Shown piece after piece: positions 22,901-50,301 of a stretch of 50,301 nucleotides of DNA. The number at the start of each line of letters is the position of its first letter. The first letter of the stretch is position 1. The notes under the pieces are model-generated. The model was not told the origin of the DNA. It made no database searches and was given only the letters and a program-made list of their open reading frames with translations. Position numbers and translations under genes: made by a program. This DNA comes from Elysia marginata (Eukaryota; Mollusca; Gastropoda; Plakobranchidae): NCBI GenBank assembly GCA_019649035.1, contig BMAT01000035.1:239053-289353 (forward strand), read 5' to 3'.

Positions 22901-23324
22901 TAATAATACTAATTATAGTAATAATAACCCAAATACAGAGTCAGCCATACACAGTCTCATACATGAGACTAGAACATAATGAGGTTATAAAAAAATGAGC
23001 GATCATAATTGATGGTAATGATAACACTTTACCTTCACATGGTATAGTTATTAATTCAAAATAATTTAATGTGGCATACATTGTTTATTTAAAGGGATAA
23101 TCACTACAGCGTATTCAAAATAAAAAGAGCATTATTGCATATTGTGTTTGGGTACATATTGTACAGTAGTCTAGAGATAAATTGTCTGAGCAAGAATGAA
23201 AATGAAGCCAGTGACCTTGTAAATTAATGGTTTGAAAAAATAATACCCTTGTAAATTATTAATTTTAAAAAGTGATGCTTTTTATTGTAATAAAATAATA
23301 CAAAATAGTTTACAAAGGTAAAAA
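19999..23324. other. AT-rich intergenic region
   Basis: No coding exon is recognised on either strand. Contains one 172-bp MITE-like element (20309-20480) and otherwise only A/T-rich simple sequence. Confidence 0.45.
20309..20480. mobile_element. Short pogo-like MITE candidate, 172 bp
   Basis: Flanked by TA on both sides (20307-20308, 20481-20482). One end reads CACTTGAAACCTCTTCAATT and the other, inverted, CAGGTTTCACTTTGAACTTC. Only the first bases and the overall style (long runs of TTCAA-type inverted words) resemble pogo/Tigger termini, and the inverted repeats are weak. Confidence 0.3.
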
Positions 23325-23556
23325 CAGTAGAATCCCTTTAAACCAAAATTTTGGGGTCCTTCCAATCCATTTTGATGTGAAATAAGTCCGTTTTTTAAAC
23401 ATAAATTTTAAAGGGCAATAATCAAGCCCCAAAACTGTCAATGTGTCTTTATCACAAGTTGTCTCCCTTTGCATTTTTCAATTAACATTAAAAAAAAAGC
23501 CCACGGACATAATCATTCATGATTTCAATCTATGTTCATTTGTTCATTGTTAATTG

Positions 23557-23558
<2 letters not shown>

Positions 23559-23585
<27 letters not shown>
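23559..23585. repeat. Poly-T (poly-A on minus strand) run
   Basis: About 27 T in a row, at the exact point where the transposase fragment ends. Confidence 0.9.
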
Positions 23586-23587
<2 letters not shown>

Positions 23588-23834
23588 ATCCTCTAGTTCT
23601 TTGTGGCTGCGAAGTTTAATTTTCTTTGTAGGTGGTTGGAATTTCGAGTCATCACGGGCCTTCTGTAGCTTCTCTCTGTCTTTCAAAATCGTAGACAGCA
23701 TTGAATTTGGTGTGCCTTGTTTCTTGCAGATTTCTGTTTTTGTTAACTTCTTTTCCTCCACTTCCTATAAGATTTGAAGTTTAAATTCAATCGTGTAGGC
23801 AGTGTGCTTTCTTTTTGACATCTTGACTGAATGC
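23583..23834 (-). pseudogene. Tigger/pogo-type transposase, N-terminal helix-turn-helix fragment
   Basis: Reading leftwards from an ATG near 23822 gives MSKRKHTAYTIEFKLQIL, an in-frame TAG, then EVEEKKLTKTEICKKQGTPN and SMLSTILKDREKLQKA. This is the CENP-B N-terminal (psq-like) DNA-binding domain found in pogo/Tigger transposases. The frame runs through HKELEDA into a homopolymer (A on this strand, 23559-23585), where the family normally continues into the second DNA-binding and the DDE domains. Those parts are absent. Confidence 0.8.
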
Positions 23835-24620
23835 GTGGTTAGCTTGAACCTAAAAACCCTAGTGCTAAAACTAAGAGTAAGACTAAGAGTAAGAATAGAG
23901 ATTACATGTATATAAATGAGTATCGCAAGACAAGATCTCAATCACAGGTCTAACTTCGTTGACCGACAGTGACAGTGTGACGGTGTGTTATAGGCACGCA
24001 CGGCTGTCTCGATCTAGAGAGAGCTTACAAAGCTCGATAAATTTCATTGGCGCCTCTCAACGCCTCTCTACATCTCTATAGTCTTTGTTTGTACAGTTAC
24101 ATACTCTACGTGTGGGGCTCATCACTGAATCCAAGAAAAGATGATCGAGCCGCTTTACAACACTGCCACTGTCAGTCAGTTTCAGTATCACACACAAAAC
24201 GAGCCCACACACACACACACACCCATACACACCACCAGAGCACAAGCGAGACTAGGCCTCAACCTCAACTCGCTCCCTTCCCCCCTCTTTCCCACTCGGG
24301 CTCCTTTCTCCCCCTTCCCCTTTTCACTGATGCTATGCGCCACGGGCAGTAGATCTAGATCTAGCTTAAAATTAAATTTTAATCGTCCGGCGAGGGCGTG
24401 GGAGTTTTCTTCCCCTCTACCAATTTACAGAAGTTATGAGAAAACAAACAGAAAGAGAGAGAGAGGGAGTGGACGCTTCAGATTGTTTCGCTTGAAAGTA
24501 AGTGCCGCTTAGAAGCATTTCTGTTTGTTCCATGAATGGAGACTTGTACATGTAAAATCTTTTGATTTCTTTGCGGATCATTGTATTTTTCAGTTTAAAC
24601 AAATTAAAGGGATTCTACTG

Positions 24621-27600
24621 TAGATACTATTCTTTTGTTCATCACACATGCCAGCAAATTTGAAAACTATAAGTATTAACAACCATTTAATTCAGTTTTT
24701 AAAAGCATGCAATGAAGTCAACACCTCAACAAGAAATTTTTTTGATGAAATTTTAATTCTGTCAACTTTTTGTGGATGTAACAGTCTCACATCCACTTAC
24801 CGTAGTTTTATTTTTCTAAGTTATGGCAGCTTTTTTTTTTTCAATCACCCCAATACCCTCAGAACTTTCCCGTGGAAAAATCTGGTTTTTTGTCTGTTGA
24901 TGAGTTTATGTCGATAAATTTTGTCAAAGGCTTGAAAATTGTCAATGAAGCATATCTAGATTTTTGTAACAGTAGTCTCAAAACATTTTTCAGCTGTCAT
25001 GAAAGAATAATGAATATCTTTTCACACTTGTAGAAAAAAAACAATACATTAATGAATATTAATATAATTCAGCATACAGTCACAGTGCAGTCTGCTCAAA
25101 TTGAAGTGAAACAGCTAATTTAGTTCAAAATATTAGAATTTTAAGTTAAAAGGAAAAAATACTTGTTGGAATCCTAAAAAAAAATTTGAGTTATTAGAGT
25201 CTGAGTTACATAGCCTCCACTGTATTTTACAGGAAGCCAATAAAATAGAAAAAACTGCAAGTAACATCAACTTCCTGGCAGTTTTCTCAGCAGGCTATGT
25301 TCATAAATTTGACCAAAGCTCTGTGTTTTCAATGGTCATCTGATTTGCTTTGTACTGTCCAGCCCATATAATGTAAACCTGGATAATTCTATTATTTGCA
25401 CATAAATTCAAACAATATTTAGATTACTTAATTTAGTCATCTTTAGTATCAACACCTTTAGTAACATATGCTAAAAATTTGATTCTTGAAGGATTCAAAA
25501 TTAAACTCCTAGACAGTGTGGGCTCCTAGACAGTTTGAAATATCCAAACTGGACTGCATTTCTGAGACATAAACCATATTAAGTCTTCATGTCTAAATGT
25601 CTGAGCATACAATAAAATAGTTTTCTTTAGCTTAAAAAAAATAAGAGTCCAAAAAATATATAAGCTTGCACTTTTTCTAGTAAAAATAAAATAAAAATTA
25701 AAGTTGAACCAGCATGAACAATCCAGAATTCACCAGCAGATGGAATTGAAAAATAATTAAAAATCGAAAATCAGCAGTGCAATTAAAAGAGGAAACTAAA
25801 CAAAACGGTAATGTTTAAAACATGAGGTATAACAATTCTGGAAAAAAACAACAACAACAAAACAGCTTTAAATTAAATAAAAGAAAACAAAATTTACAAA
25901 TAGCATAAGGTATATGTAACATACAAAAGGCTATGAATATGAAACGAACCATAAAACACATAACACACACACACACATATATTTGTAAAAAAAAGCTCCA
26001 GTACGTAGAATAAAAAGTTGTTTATATAAGTTTGTATTTGACAGGGAAAAAAGGGGGAAGGTTAATTTTTGAGAAAACAAAAGACTGCCCAACACACTTC
26101 AATAGACAACAATTGCCTCGCTGTCTGATCCCTGGCAAGAAATGGCAGAATAAAATAGCAGGCAACATTTCCTAACACATTTTTCTCTCAATCATCCTTT
26201 TTTTTTTCAGGTCATCCTTCTAATTTGCAGTCTCAATATAAAAAGAAATCTTGAAACTTACATTCTAAACCTAAGGCCCACATTGAAGCATTTTTATCAG
26301 TACAAAAAGTCTGTAATGCAATCAAGTAGTTTCCATTTTAAAGCAGTAAAAGTTTAATATATAAAAAGCAACACTAATACTGGAGTATATATATATATAT
26401 GAGAATTCTTTTTCAAAATCTTATAATTAAACATAACATCACAATAGAATACCAGCTGATCTATGCATCTATGAACAATGAAATTTGAAGTTTAATCCAA
26501 CATCATAAATGGAACTTTTTGATGATGCCATAACAAAAAGACTTGTAGCCCTAAAACAAATAAGATAAACTATAAACTTTGTTAAAACAAAAAATTACAG
26601 TAACTGCCCATAAGTTTTTAAATCAGAGCAGTCTGCAATGGTAGCTAGTCTCCAAAGTTGATCCACAGAACACTGCAGACTTTTAAAAAAGCATTTGGCT
26701 GGGTTATAAGTCATAAATTATGTGTACTACCTGTAATGTGAGAAAGTCTGCTTACCCATAGAGCCTTTGTCATAGTTTATGACAGAGAAAGAGTTCTTTT
26801 CCAAAAAGTCAACTTATTATCATTAAAGTTATGTAATAAGAGTAAAAGAGAAACAAGGAAAGTAGCTTACACAAACAATAATAATAGTAACAATAACATT
26901 AATAATAATTCTTTACTTTTGTAGCCCTAATCTAAAAAGCTCTGAAGCAGAAAAAACAACATCAACAACAAAATGCAGAAAATACACTTGATTTTATGAT
27001 CATGTATTCAGACTTTTAATATACATAGGACACACAAGATTCATAATTTTAGGAATAAAATATATGTACGATCCTGATCAACAATATATGTAGAAAACAG
27101 GTGAAGATATAGCAAGAAAATAGAGTTTCCTAGATTTTGATTAAAAAAAAAAAAAGAATTATTAAGCCTAGAAAATAGGAAATGAACACACATCGCAAGA
27201 ACATTTTCACTCTATTGATGCCAACCATTTTTTGTGTGATGACACTATAAAAGATACTGGACACTCTGATAAAATTAAACTTTAAGAACTTGCAAGAAAT
27301 ATTTAAACTATATATTTACAACAATTGGAAGGATAAATATTAACTAGATTGTTCAAAGACTTCTTTCTTCCAGTAGTTTCTTGAACTGAAAAGGCTAATG
27401 GCATTTTTTTTATCTTGAGCGAAAGTTCAAAATTTGGTTATGTAGAACTTAGAACCCTATGGTAAGCCAGGGTAAAAACTCGAATGATGGCTAAGTAAAA
27501 TGAAGTGTACCTTGTAACATGAAACAGTATCAAACGGTATTAACACAATTTGTTTGTACACAAAAAAAGAACTAATATGTTACTAATGTTGTTGATCAAA

Positions 27601-30032
27601 TGAGCATGGCTGATAAAAGAATTATTCATCTCTTCATTTCATTTCCTTAAGTCACATCGCATATTGTTATTGGGGTATCTAATTTTTCAAATTCATTTAA
27701 CCATTCATATGTCATATAAAGTACGGAAAAACTTTTTGTACCTCATGAAAAAGTTTGAAGTTGATTTCTTTGAAAATTGTTAAAGTGTTTCAAGGTTTTA
27801 AAAATGATCAGGACTTTTTTGTATAATGCAACCATTGATGTAGCGACTACAAAAGTTTTTCCTGTAAATAGTTTTTTTTTCTGCAAATTTTCACTTGGCT
27901 TACATACTCATTCATATACAAATCATATTCATGCACATGAAACATTTGAAATATTTACTTTGGCTCACCTCAAATATCTAGATGGTTGAAACTGACAATA
28001 ATCAAAAAGTTTGAGCAAGGCAGATTTAAAAAAAATCAGTAAAGCAAGATGACTGGTAGGAGGCAAAAAAGCAAAGGCAGGAACAGTTTCTTTATAAAAT
28101 AAAAACTGACATGCTATTTTCATAGAATAACATGTATAGAGAATTGAAAAAAAATTCATCCATTAAAATTGGAATTGATCTTATATAAAAACATCAAATT
28201 GGAAATACATACATATTTGTAACAAGAGCATCATGTAGGATTTGAAATGCTTTAAAGTCAAAATGACCACATGCTTCTAAATTCACAACATTTTTACCAA
28301 GTTCTTGATGTCTGGTGGGTTGTATTAATTAAAAAAAATTAAATATTTTTAAGTCTCCTATTTTGAGGTCATCAAAATTGGCCCAATAGTCACAAAGCAT
28401 CATCAAAGATTCAGAAATTACTTCTCCCTGACTTTTTTATACTGATACTAATAGAATCAACTTCACTCTTACTGAGAGTATCAATGCTGATACATATGAT
28501 AATTCTCTTTGCTCATTATGCTTAGACTGCAGTGCTGCGACCTATTCAATAAAAGAAACATTGGAAACTTCACATGAGATATAATTGTGCAGAGTATGTT
28601 CAGTATTTAAACTACATCATGATTTTTAATTTTGAGGCATGGTAGCAACACCAAGGCTATTGAAGCCTAAATATAACAACTGATTTAATTTTAATATGGC
28701 TTTAATCTTTTCCCATATTTTTTTTTCATTTTGAACAAATTAGGCTATCTGTTTACCAGTTTACTGTAAAAGCAGTTTAATTTTTTTACTTAAGTAGAAT
28801 TTGCTCTGTTGGACGTAAAACCCATAAAGCTTTGTATCATTTAAATACCTCTAACAATTAATCCTAAATAATATCATTGTGTGCATTTTTCTGTAGTTCT
28901 ATTATCATTCCTATTTCTATACCTATTTACATTATAAATATGTATCATGAAAACGCTAGTTACACTTACAACATGATATTGGGGGAATGATACCGATCAA
29001 AGTATTTTTCTGTTAAAAAAAGATAATCTTCAGGTAAAAAATTCAAGACATATCAGACTGATTAAATTTACTATAATCAAGACCATACCGGGACATCTTA
29101 TGGCAGTTTTCTAGTAGGCTACAGAAAATAATTCCATATTGAGTTTTGACTATATCTATCAACTATGAGTATGTAATTATAAGAAATGTTGACGACAAGC
29201 AAGATTGTTTATTGGAGAAATTTAGCATTTTAGCATTGTTTTGCATAGAAAAATGAGTTTCTATCATTTATATATCTAATTGATAGAAGTTTGTTACTTA
29301 CACCAAAAATTATCTTGCTAGGCCTGCTGATTCTATATTTATAGCTCTTATGAGTAAATCATGGAGATTGGGAGCGAGGGCCTGGGAAGCAATCAGCCTG
29401 TTATTGCCTACTCTTAATTTCAAGTTACGAAGTTGAGATTCTGAATAAAAGCTACTGTGATCGATTTAGTACTTTGAAACTGACGTGAAAATGGTATTTA
29501 ATACAATATATATATATGTAAGACAAGAGTACATGTATGAACCTTTTCAATTGAAAAATAAAAGGAACCATTGCAGGCAATAATTGCACTGAACAAGCAA
29601 GCAAAATGAAACAAAATGCTTCTTTGTTATACAAGATAAAAATTTTTTTTAAAAAGGACACCGCAATAAACCAATATATGAAAAAAATGATAAAAATGTG
29701 AGAATGTTTTTAAAATAAAATTTTTACTAGAATATGAAGTCATTTTAGGAGACCAAAAGAATTATATTTTGGGGCTGATATGAAATTATATAAACACAGC
29801 TGTAAAAAAAATTATTACAAAGTATATAAAACATGATTTTATCATTTACAGTTATTCAAAACACATTAGATTCATGGCTAATTGATACCTCTTTTCGTAT
29901 AAATGGGCCAAGACTCAAAGATTTAGAAAGAAAAAAAGGAACATGCAAAATGGAGGATTGATTGATAACTAAAACACAATTGGTCCGAATTTTGGTGTAT
30001 GTATAGATATCAGATAAAACAAAACATATAAT
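24621..30032. other. AT-rich intergenic region, probably including the copine 3' UTR on its right side
   Basis: No coding exon is recognised. A 146-bp MITE candidate lies at 25077-25222. The remainder has many A- or T-runs, short TA repeats (about 26386-26400, 29508-29517), and short open stretches without recognisable motifs. Confidence 0.45.
25077..25222. mobile_element. Short pogo-like MITE candidate, 146 bp
   Basis: Starts with CAGTCACAGTGCAGTC after TA (25075-25076) and ends with GCCTCCACTG before TA (25223-25224), so both ends have the CAGT...ACTG form and TA flanks. Internal words such as CTCAAATT and its inverse AATTTGAG support inverted repeats, though these are imperfect. Confidence 0.4.
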
Positions 30033-30038
30033 TTTATT
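30033..30038 (-). promoter_or_regulatory. Candidate polyadenylation signal for the copine gene
   Basis: TTTATT on the + strand (AATAAA on the gene's strand), about 210 bp past the copine stop. It is one of several possible signals in AT-rich sequence. Confidence 0.25.
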
Positions 30039-30245
30039 AGTTTGCAAGTGGACTTAGTCAATTTCTAAAACACTTTTTTCAAAGCTTGGTAAAATGTAGG
30101 AACAGGCTATACAGTTATTTATCAAAACTGTTTTTAGTGTAAATATTAGAAATGTTCAGGTTCAAGCTACTGTTTGAACAGAGTAATTTTTTTAAGCTAT
30201 AAAAAAACAACACGCTTATGTATCTTCTCATGAAAAACTGCAGGT

Positions 30246-47681
<17,436 letters not shown>

Positions 47682-48730
47682 CTATAATATATAAAAGATC
47701 ATTTAAAAATATCAGCCTGGAGGATTACTTGCTCTTCCAAGTAACTTTTAACAGAAAAATTTTGGCCAAAATTTTAAAACCTATTTTCAGCCCTGCAGGA
47801 ATCAGTTTTTTACTGCATCTCTATTATCCCCTTTTCATGTAAGTGTTTGGCAAAGGTTTTACACCTGGAAAAGGGGGGGGGGCAGAACTTTTACCTAGAC
47901 CTAGTCCGTTGAGATTTTATCCATATATCGCATGGGCACCGACTCAGGGTATTTTTTGCATCATTCATCACTACAAAGTTAACTGGTTTATTGCACAACC
48001 TAGAACTCTTTTGTAGAGAAGGCTTTACATTTGTAACTCTCTCAATTTCTTTTATTTAAAATAACAGGAACTTTTTGGTTATGGTTTGGTATCAGTTGAG
48101 ATAGCAAGAGTGAGCAAGTGTTGAGTGATTGTCATAGGATGTGTGCCAGGTATGTTGGAGAAATTTAGGGGACATAACTTCGGTAGGAAGATAGGAATAC
48201 ATTTCATACAAGAAACAGGTGCTTACCTTCATTTTAATACGCCGCGAATGGTGTGTACATGTAATACTTAAGAAGTTAGGCAAATTTGCTTCAGTCTTGG
48301 CTTGGTCTATTTAATGTACCCTTAACAAGTTCATTAAATCTTAGAGATATAAGATTTGCCTTCTTTTCTCTCTCTTGACTCGCTACAATGCAAACCCTTT
48401 TATCATTCAACATAAAAACTTAAATATATTGTAGGATCTACATCTAGCTTATCTTTTGTAAATAAATAACTTTGTATGAATTTCCTTGATAAACATTATC
48501 TATCAGATAACCATGAAGCAAAAATTGAATTTAATAATTTCTTGTCTGTATTATCAGAAGGTCAAATATAAAAGCTCTATCTGGACGTACTCTCTTTAAC
48601 CAATTAATTATTAACTAATCCAAGAGCCACAATGTAATGAAATGCCTTGCTCGTTTCCAATGCTTGCAAGATAACAGAGTAAAAACTTAAGATTTGGGGC
48701 AGGGATAAAAAAGGATCTACTTTTACTTGT
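47682..48730. other. Upstream of the copine repeat exon, no feature recognised
   Basis: No first exon of the copine gene could be identified on the minus strand. A run of ten G lies near 47873-47882. Confidence 0.4.
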
Positions 48731-48783
48731 TCTCGGGAATTATGATCCACTCAAGCGAAAAACGACTAATGCAAAGTCGACTG
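48731..48783 (-). mobile_element. Orphan terminus of a pogo/Tigger-like element
   Basis: Reading leftwards from 48783: CAGTCGACTTTGCATTAGTC, then GTTTTTCGCTTGAGTGG, directly preceded by TA (48784-48785). This has the form of a pogo/Tigger terminal repeat. The matching left end was not found, so the element may be a fragment. Confidence 0.45.
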
Positions 48784-48787
48784 TATA

Positions 48788-49162
48788 AGCTTTTAAAGTT
48801 CAGTGGGTCTTCAGAAGTCAATTTTTTTTAGAAATTGACCCTAAAACCATTTCTAAACAGTTTTCACATCCAATTCATGTTAAAGTTTCAGGTTTTATGC
48901 GATTAATTTTCATTGGTATGGCTGCTAAGGTCTCAAATACTTTATAGTTGTCTAAACTTTAGATGCTATTTTCTCCCTTTTCTGAAATTTCACAAGTCCT
49001 AACCCTGCCCACTTCAAAAGGTTATAACTTTTCATACAGAAGCGTGATAAAGCTTTTCTGTTTGTTGTTTTTGAGAGTAGAGAAAAAGAGCTTCTCTGTG
49101 ATACCTATATCAGACTACCTTCCAATTTTGACTCAAGACTCATTTTGACTGGTTGCAAGACA
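48788..49162. mobile_element. Second copy of the 410-bp TIR element, left end missing
   Basis: Aligns over its length with 41018-41400: CAGAAGTCAATTTTT, then AAAACCATTTCTAAAC, AAGTCCTAACCCTG, ACTACCTTCCAATTTTGACT and the right terminus GACTGGTTGCAAGACA. The left terminal repeat is replaced by the pogo-like end at 48783. Same orientation as the first copy. Confidence 0.8.
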
Positions 49163-49975
49163 TGTTGTATGGTACATATTTCTGACTTTAGTTCAATATC
49201 AAACATGACATAGGGGGAAAAAAGGTGGATAAAGTAGTGTTCAAAAGAAAGCGCTTTTAAACAAGAGACATTAGCTTGCATCTCAGTAAGATGCAGTTAG
49301 TTGCTTCACTGAGCACCTCTGTGTGGGGTATCAATTTCATCTGTTGGAGTGAATCTCAAAGTCCACATTTTTGCCTGAATAAATAGCTGTGCACCTACAC
49401 CACCTAACTTGACGCTTATATATGTTTGCCTGTGATGTAAACCTACAAAATGGCCTGCAGCTACAGTTAAACCAATTTAGCATGTACACAGCAGGGCTGT
49501 GTTTAATTGCCTACCTGTGGTGAGGGTTTAGATGCAGTTGCAGTATGGTGGATAGAGCTAGTAGCAGTGGTTAAGAGACAAACTAAGACAATCATCAGCA
49601 AGTCTGTCAACATACGCGAGGTTGGAAATGACATTGATCTTGATAACCTTTTAAAATTGCTGGCAAATCCAGTACGGAATCATATATTCTTTACTAAAAC
49701 CCACAAAAATTGCATGCATTTCGTTAGTAATAATAATAAAATTGACTTAATTTCTGTTGCAATTTCCCTCTGAAGAGCTCCTAAGGGCGTTTTAGTTTTA
49801 CATCAAATTGTTGAAAACATACATAGTTTGAAGGATTACAGGCATATATCACCCTGGTTAAAAACACAGTTATAGACTTAAAGTATATTATAAATTTACA
49901 TAATAAATCTTTAAAACCAAATAGGGAATAATGTAACGACAACTAAATGTCTGGTAACAAGTCAGCATTAGAAAG
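49163..49975. other. No gene recognised
   Basis: The open stretch 49507-49773 (+) has no recognisable motif. Part of this region could be the 3' untranslated tail of the LINE to the right. Confidence 0.35.
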
Positions 49976-50227
49976 TTAACTTTTCTTCAAAATAAAACAC
50001 AGGTGATTTTGAAGAGCTTGGAAAAAGAGGTAAGTCTTCAATTTTGACTTTAAAAAGGAAGACAAAGTCTCTGCACTTTGAAGAGAAGATGAGAGACTGT
50101 TCCATGTTTCTGGAGCTTCAATAGAAAACACTCTTTGGCCATATCTCTTCAGGTTGAATCTGAGCCTATAAAGCATGTTTTTTGTTGAAGATCTTAAATT
50201 GCAGGTGAGAACCAAGAGTTTGAGCAA
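49976..50227 (-). pseudogene. LINE reverse transcriptase extreme C-terminus
   Basis: Minus-strand translation shows YRLRFNLKRYGQRVFSIEAP then ETWNSLSSSLQSAETLSSFL and KSKLKTYLFF. The R/FS-x-x-AP-x-x-WNSL ... FKxxLKTYLF pattern marks the end of CR1/L2-like LINE proteins. It resembles the fragment at 16560-17110. The polymerase domain would lie to the right, and the fragment is interrupted by a T-run near 50233. Confidence 0.8.
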
Positions 50228-50301
50228 AGGTTGTTTTTTTTTTTAGTCATAATGAAGAGAGACAATTATAAAGATCAATGTATATTAAGCTCCACCATAC
50301 G

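Larger units (their letters stand above)
23325..24620 (-). mobile_element. pogo/Tigger-like DNA transposon remnant, 1,296 bp
   Basis: Both ends carry the exact 17-bp inverted repeat CAGTAGAATCCCTTTAA (left end as written; right end as reverse complement). A TA follows the right end (24621-24622), whereas the left flank reads AA. Inside, on the minus strand, lies the start of a CENP-B/pogo-type transposase. The element is non-autonomous: the transposase stops early and breaks off at a poly-T/poly-A run. A CA repeat lies at about 24204-24222. Confidence 0.8.

Noticed and set aside
49507..49560. CCACAG/GTAGGC as donor of an upstream copine exon (minus strand)
   Set aside because: In the phase needed to join the repeat exon there is an immediate TAA, and the open phases do not match.

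Overview
The window looks like animal (metazoan) nuclear DNA. It is AT-rich and intron-rich, with spliced genes using GT-AG junctions, tRNA-derived SINEs, several 5'-truncated LINEs, DNA transposons and long simple repeats. No bacterial-type operons or ribosome binding sites are visible. The repeat mix and the two protein genes would fit a lophotrochozoan, perhaps a mollusc, but that lineage call is inference. No rRNA gene, true tRNA gene or CRISPR array was found.

Two host genes can be assembled exon by exon with continuous reading frames. On the + strand, 8626-18301, eight coding exons give a 267-residue AN1-type zinc finger protein orthologous to ZFAND1 (yeast Cuz1): two complete AN1 fingers and a C-terminal ubiquitin-like region. 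On the - strand, 47681 down to 30246, fifteen coding exons give 736 residues of a copine: an unusual N-terminal Pro/Tyr/Gly/Gln-rich tandem repeat, two C2 domains and the copine von Willebrand A domain. Its true 5' end probably lies to the right of the repeat exon and was not found. The two genes converge tail to tail, with about 12 kb between their stop codons. They share no obvious pathway beyond both being cytosolic or membrane-associated.

Layout: 1-8600 has no recognisable host gene, but holds microsatellites, a decayed LINE (about 3480-4115) and a 16-bp purine satellite. 8626-18301 is ZFAND1, whose introns hold a SINE, a MITE, a LINE 3' end, a CT repeat and a 650-bp ACT repeat. 18302-20000 holds a decayed second copy of the last ZFAND1 exon and a truncated LINE. 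20000-30245 is AT-rich and holds a pogo/Tigger-like element with a transposase remnant and two short MITE-like elements. 30246-47681 is copine, whose introns hold a SINE nested in a MITE, a mariner element containing an N gap, a LINE fragment, a SINE split by a TIR element, an intact SINE and a hAT-like MITE. 47682-50301 holds a second copy of the TIR element, an orphan pogo-like terminus and a LINE fragment.

I found no clear evidence of a new molecular system. The most informative points are the duplicated and dead ZFAND1 terminal exon, the repeat-bearing N terminus of the copine, a GC-AG intron in the copine, and two nested transposon insertions whose order can be read directly from the sequence.
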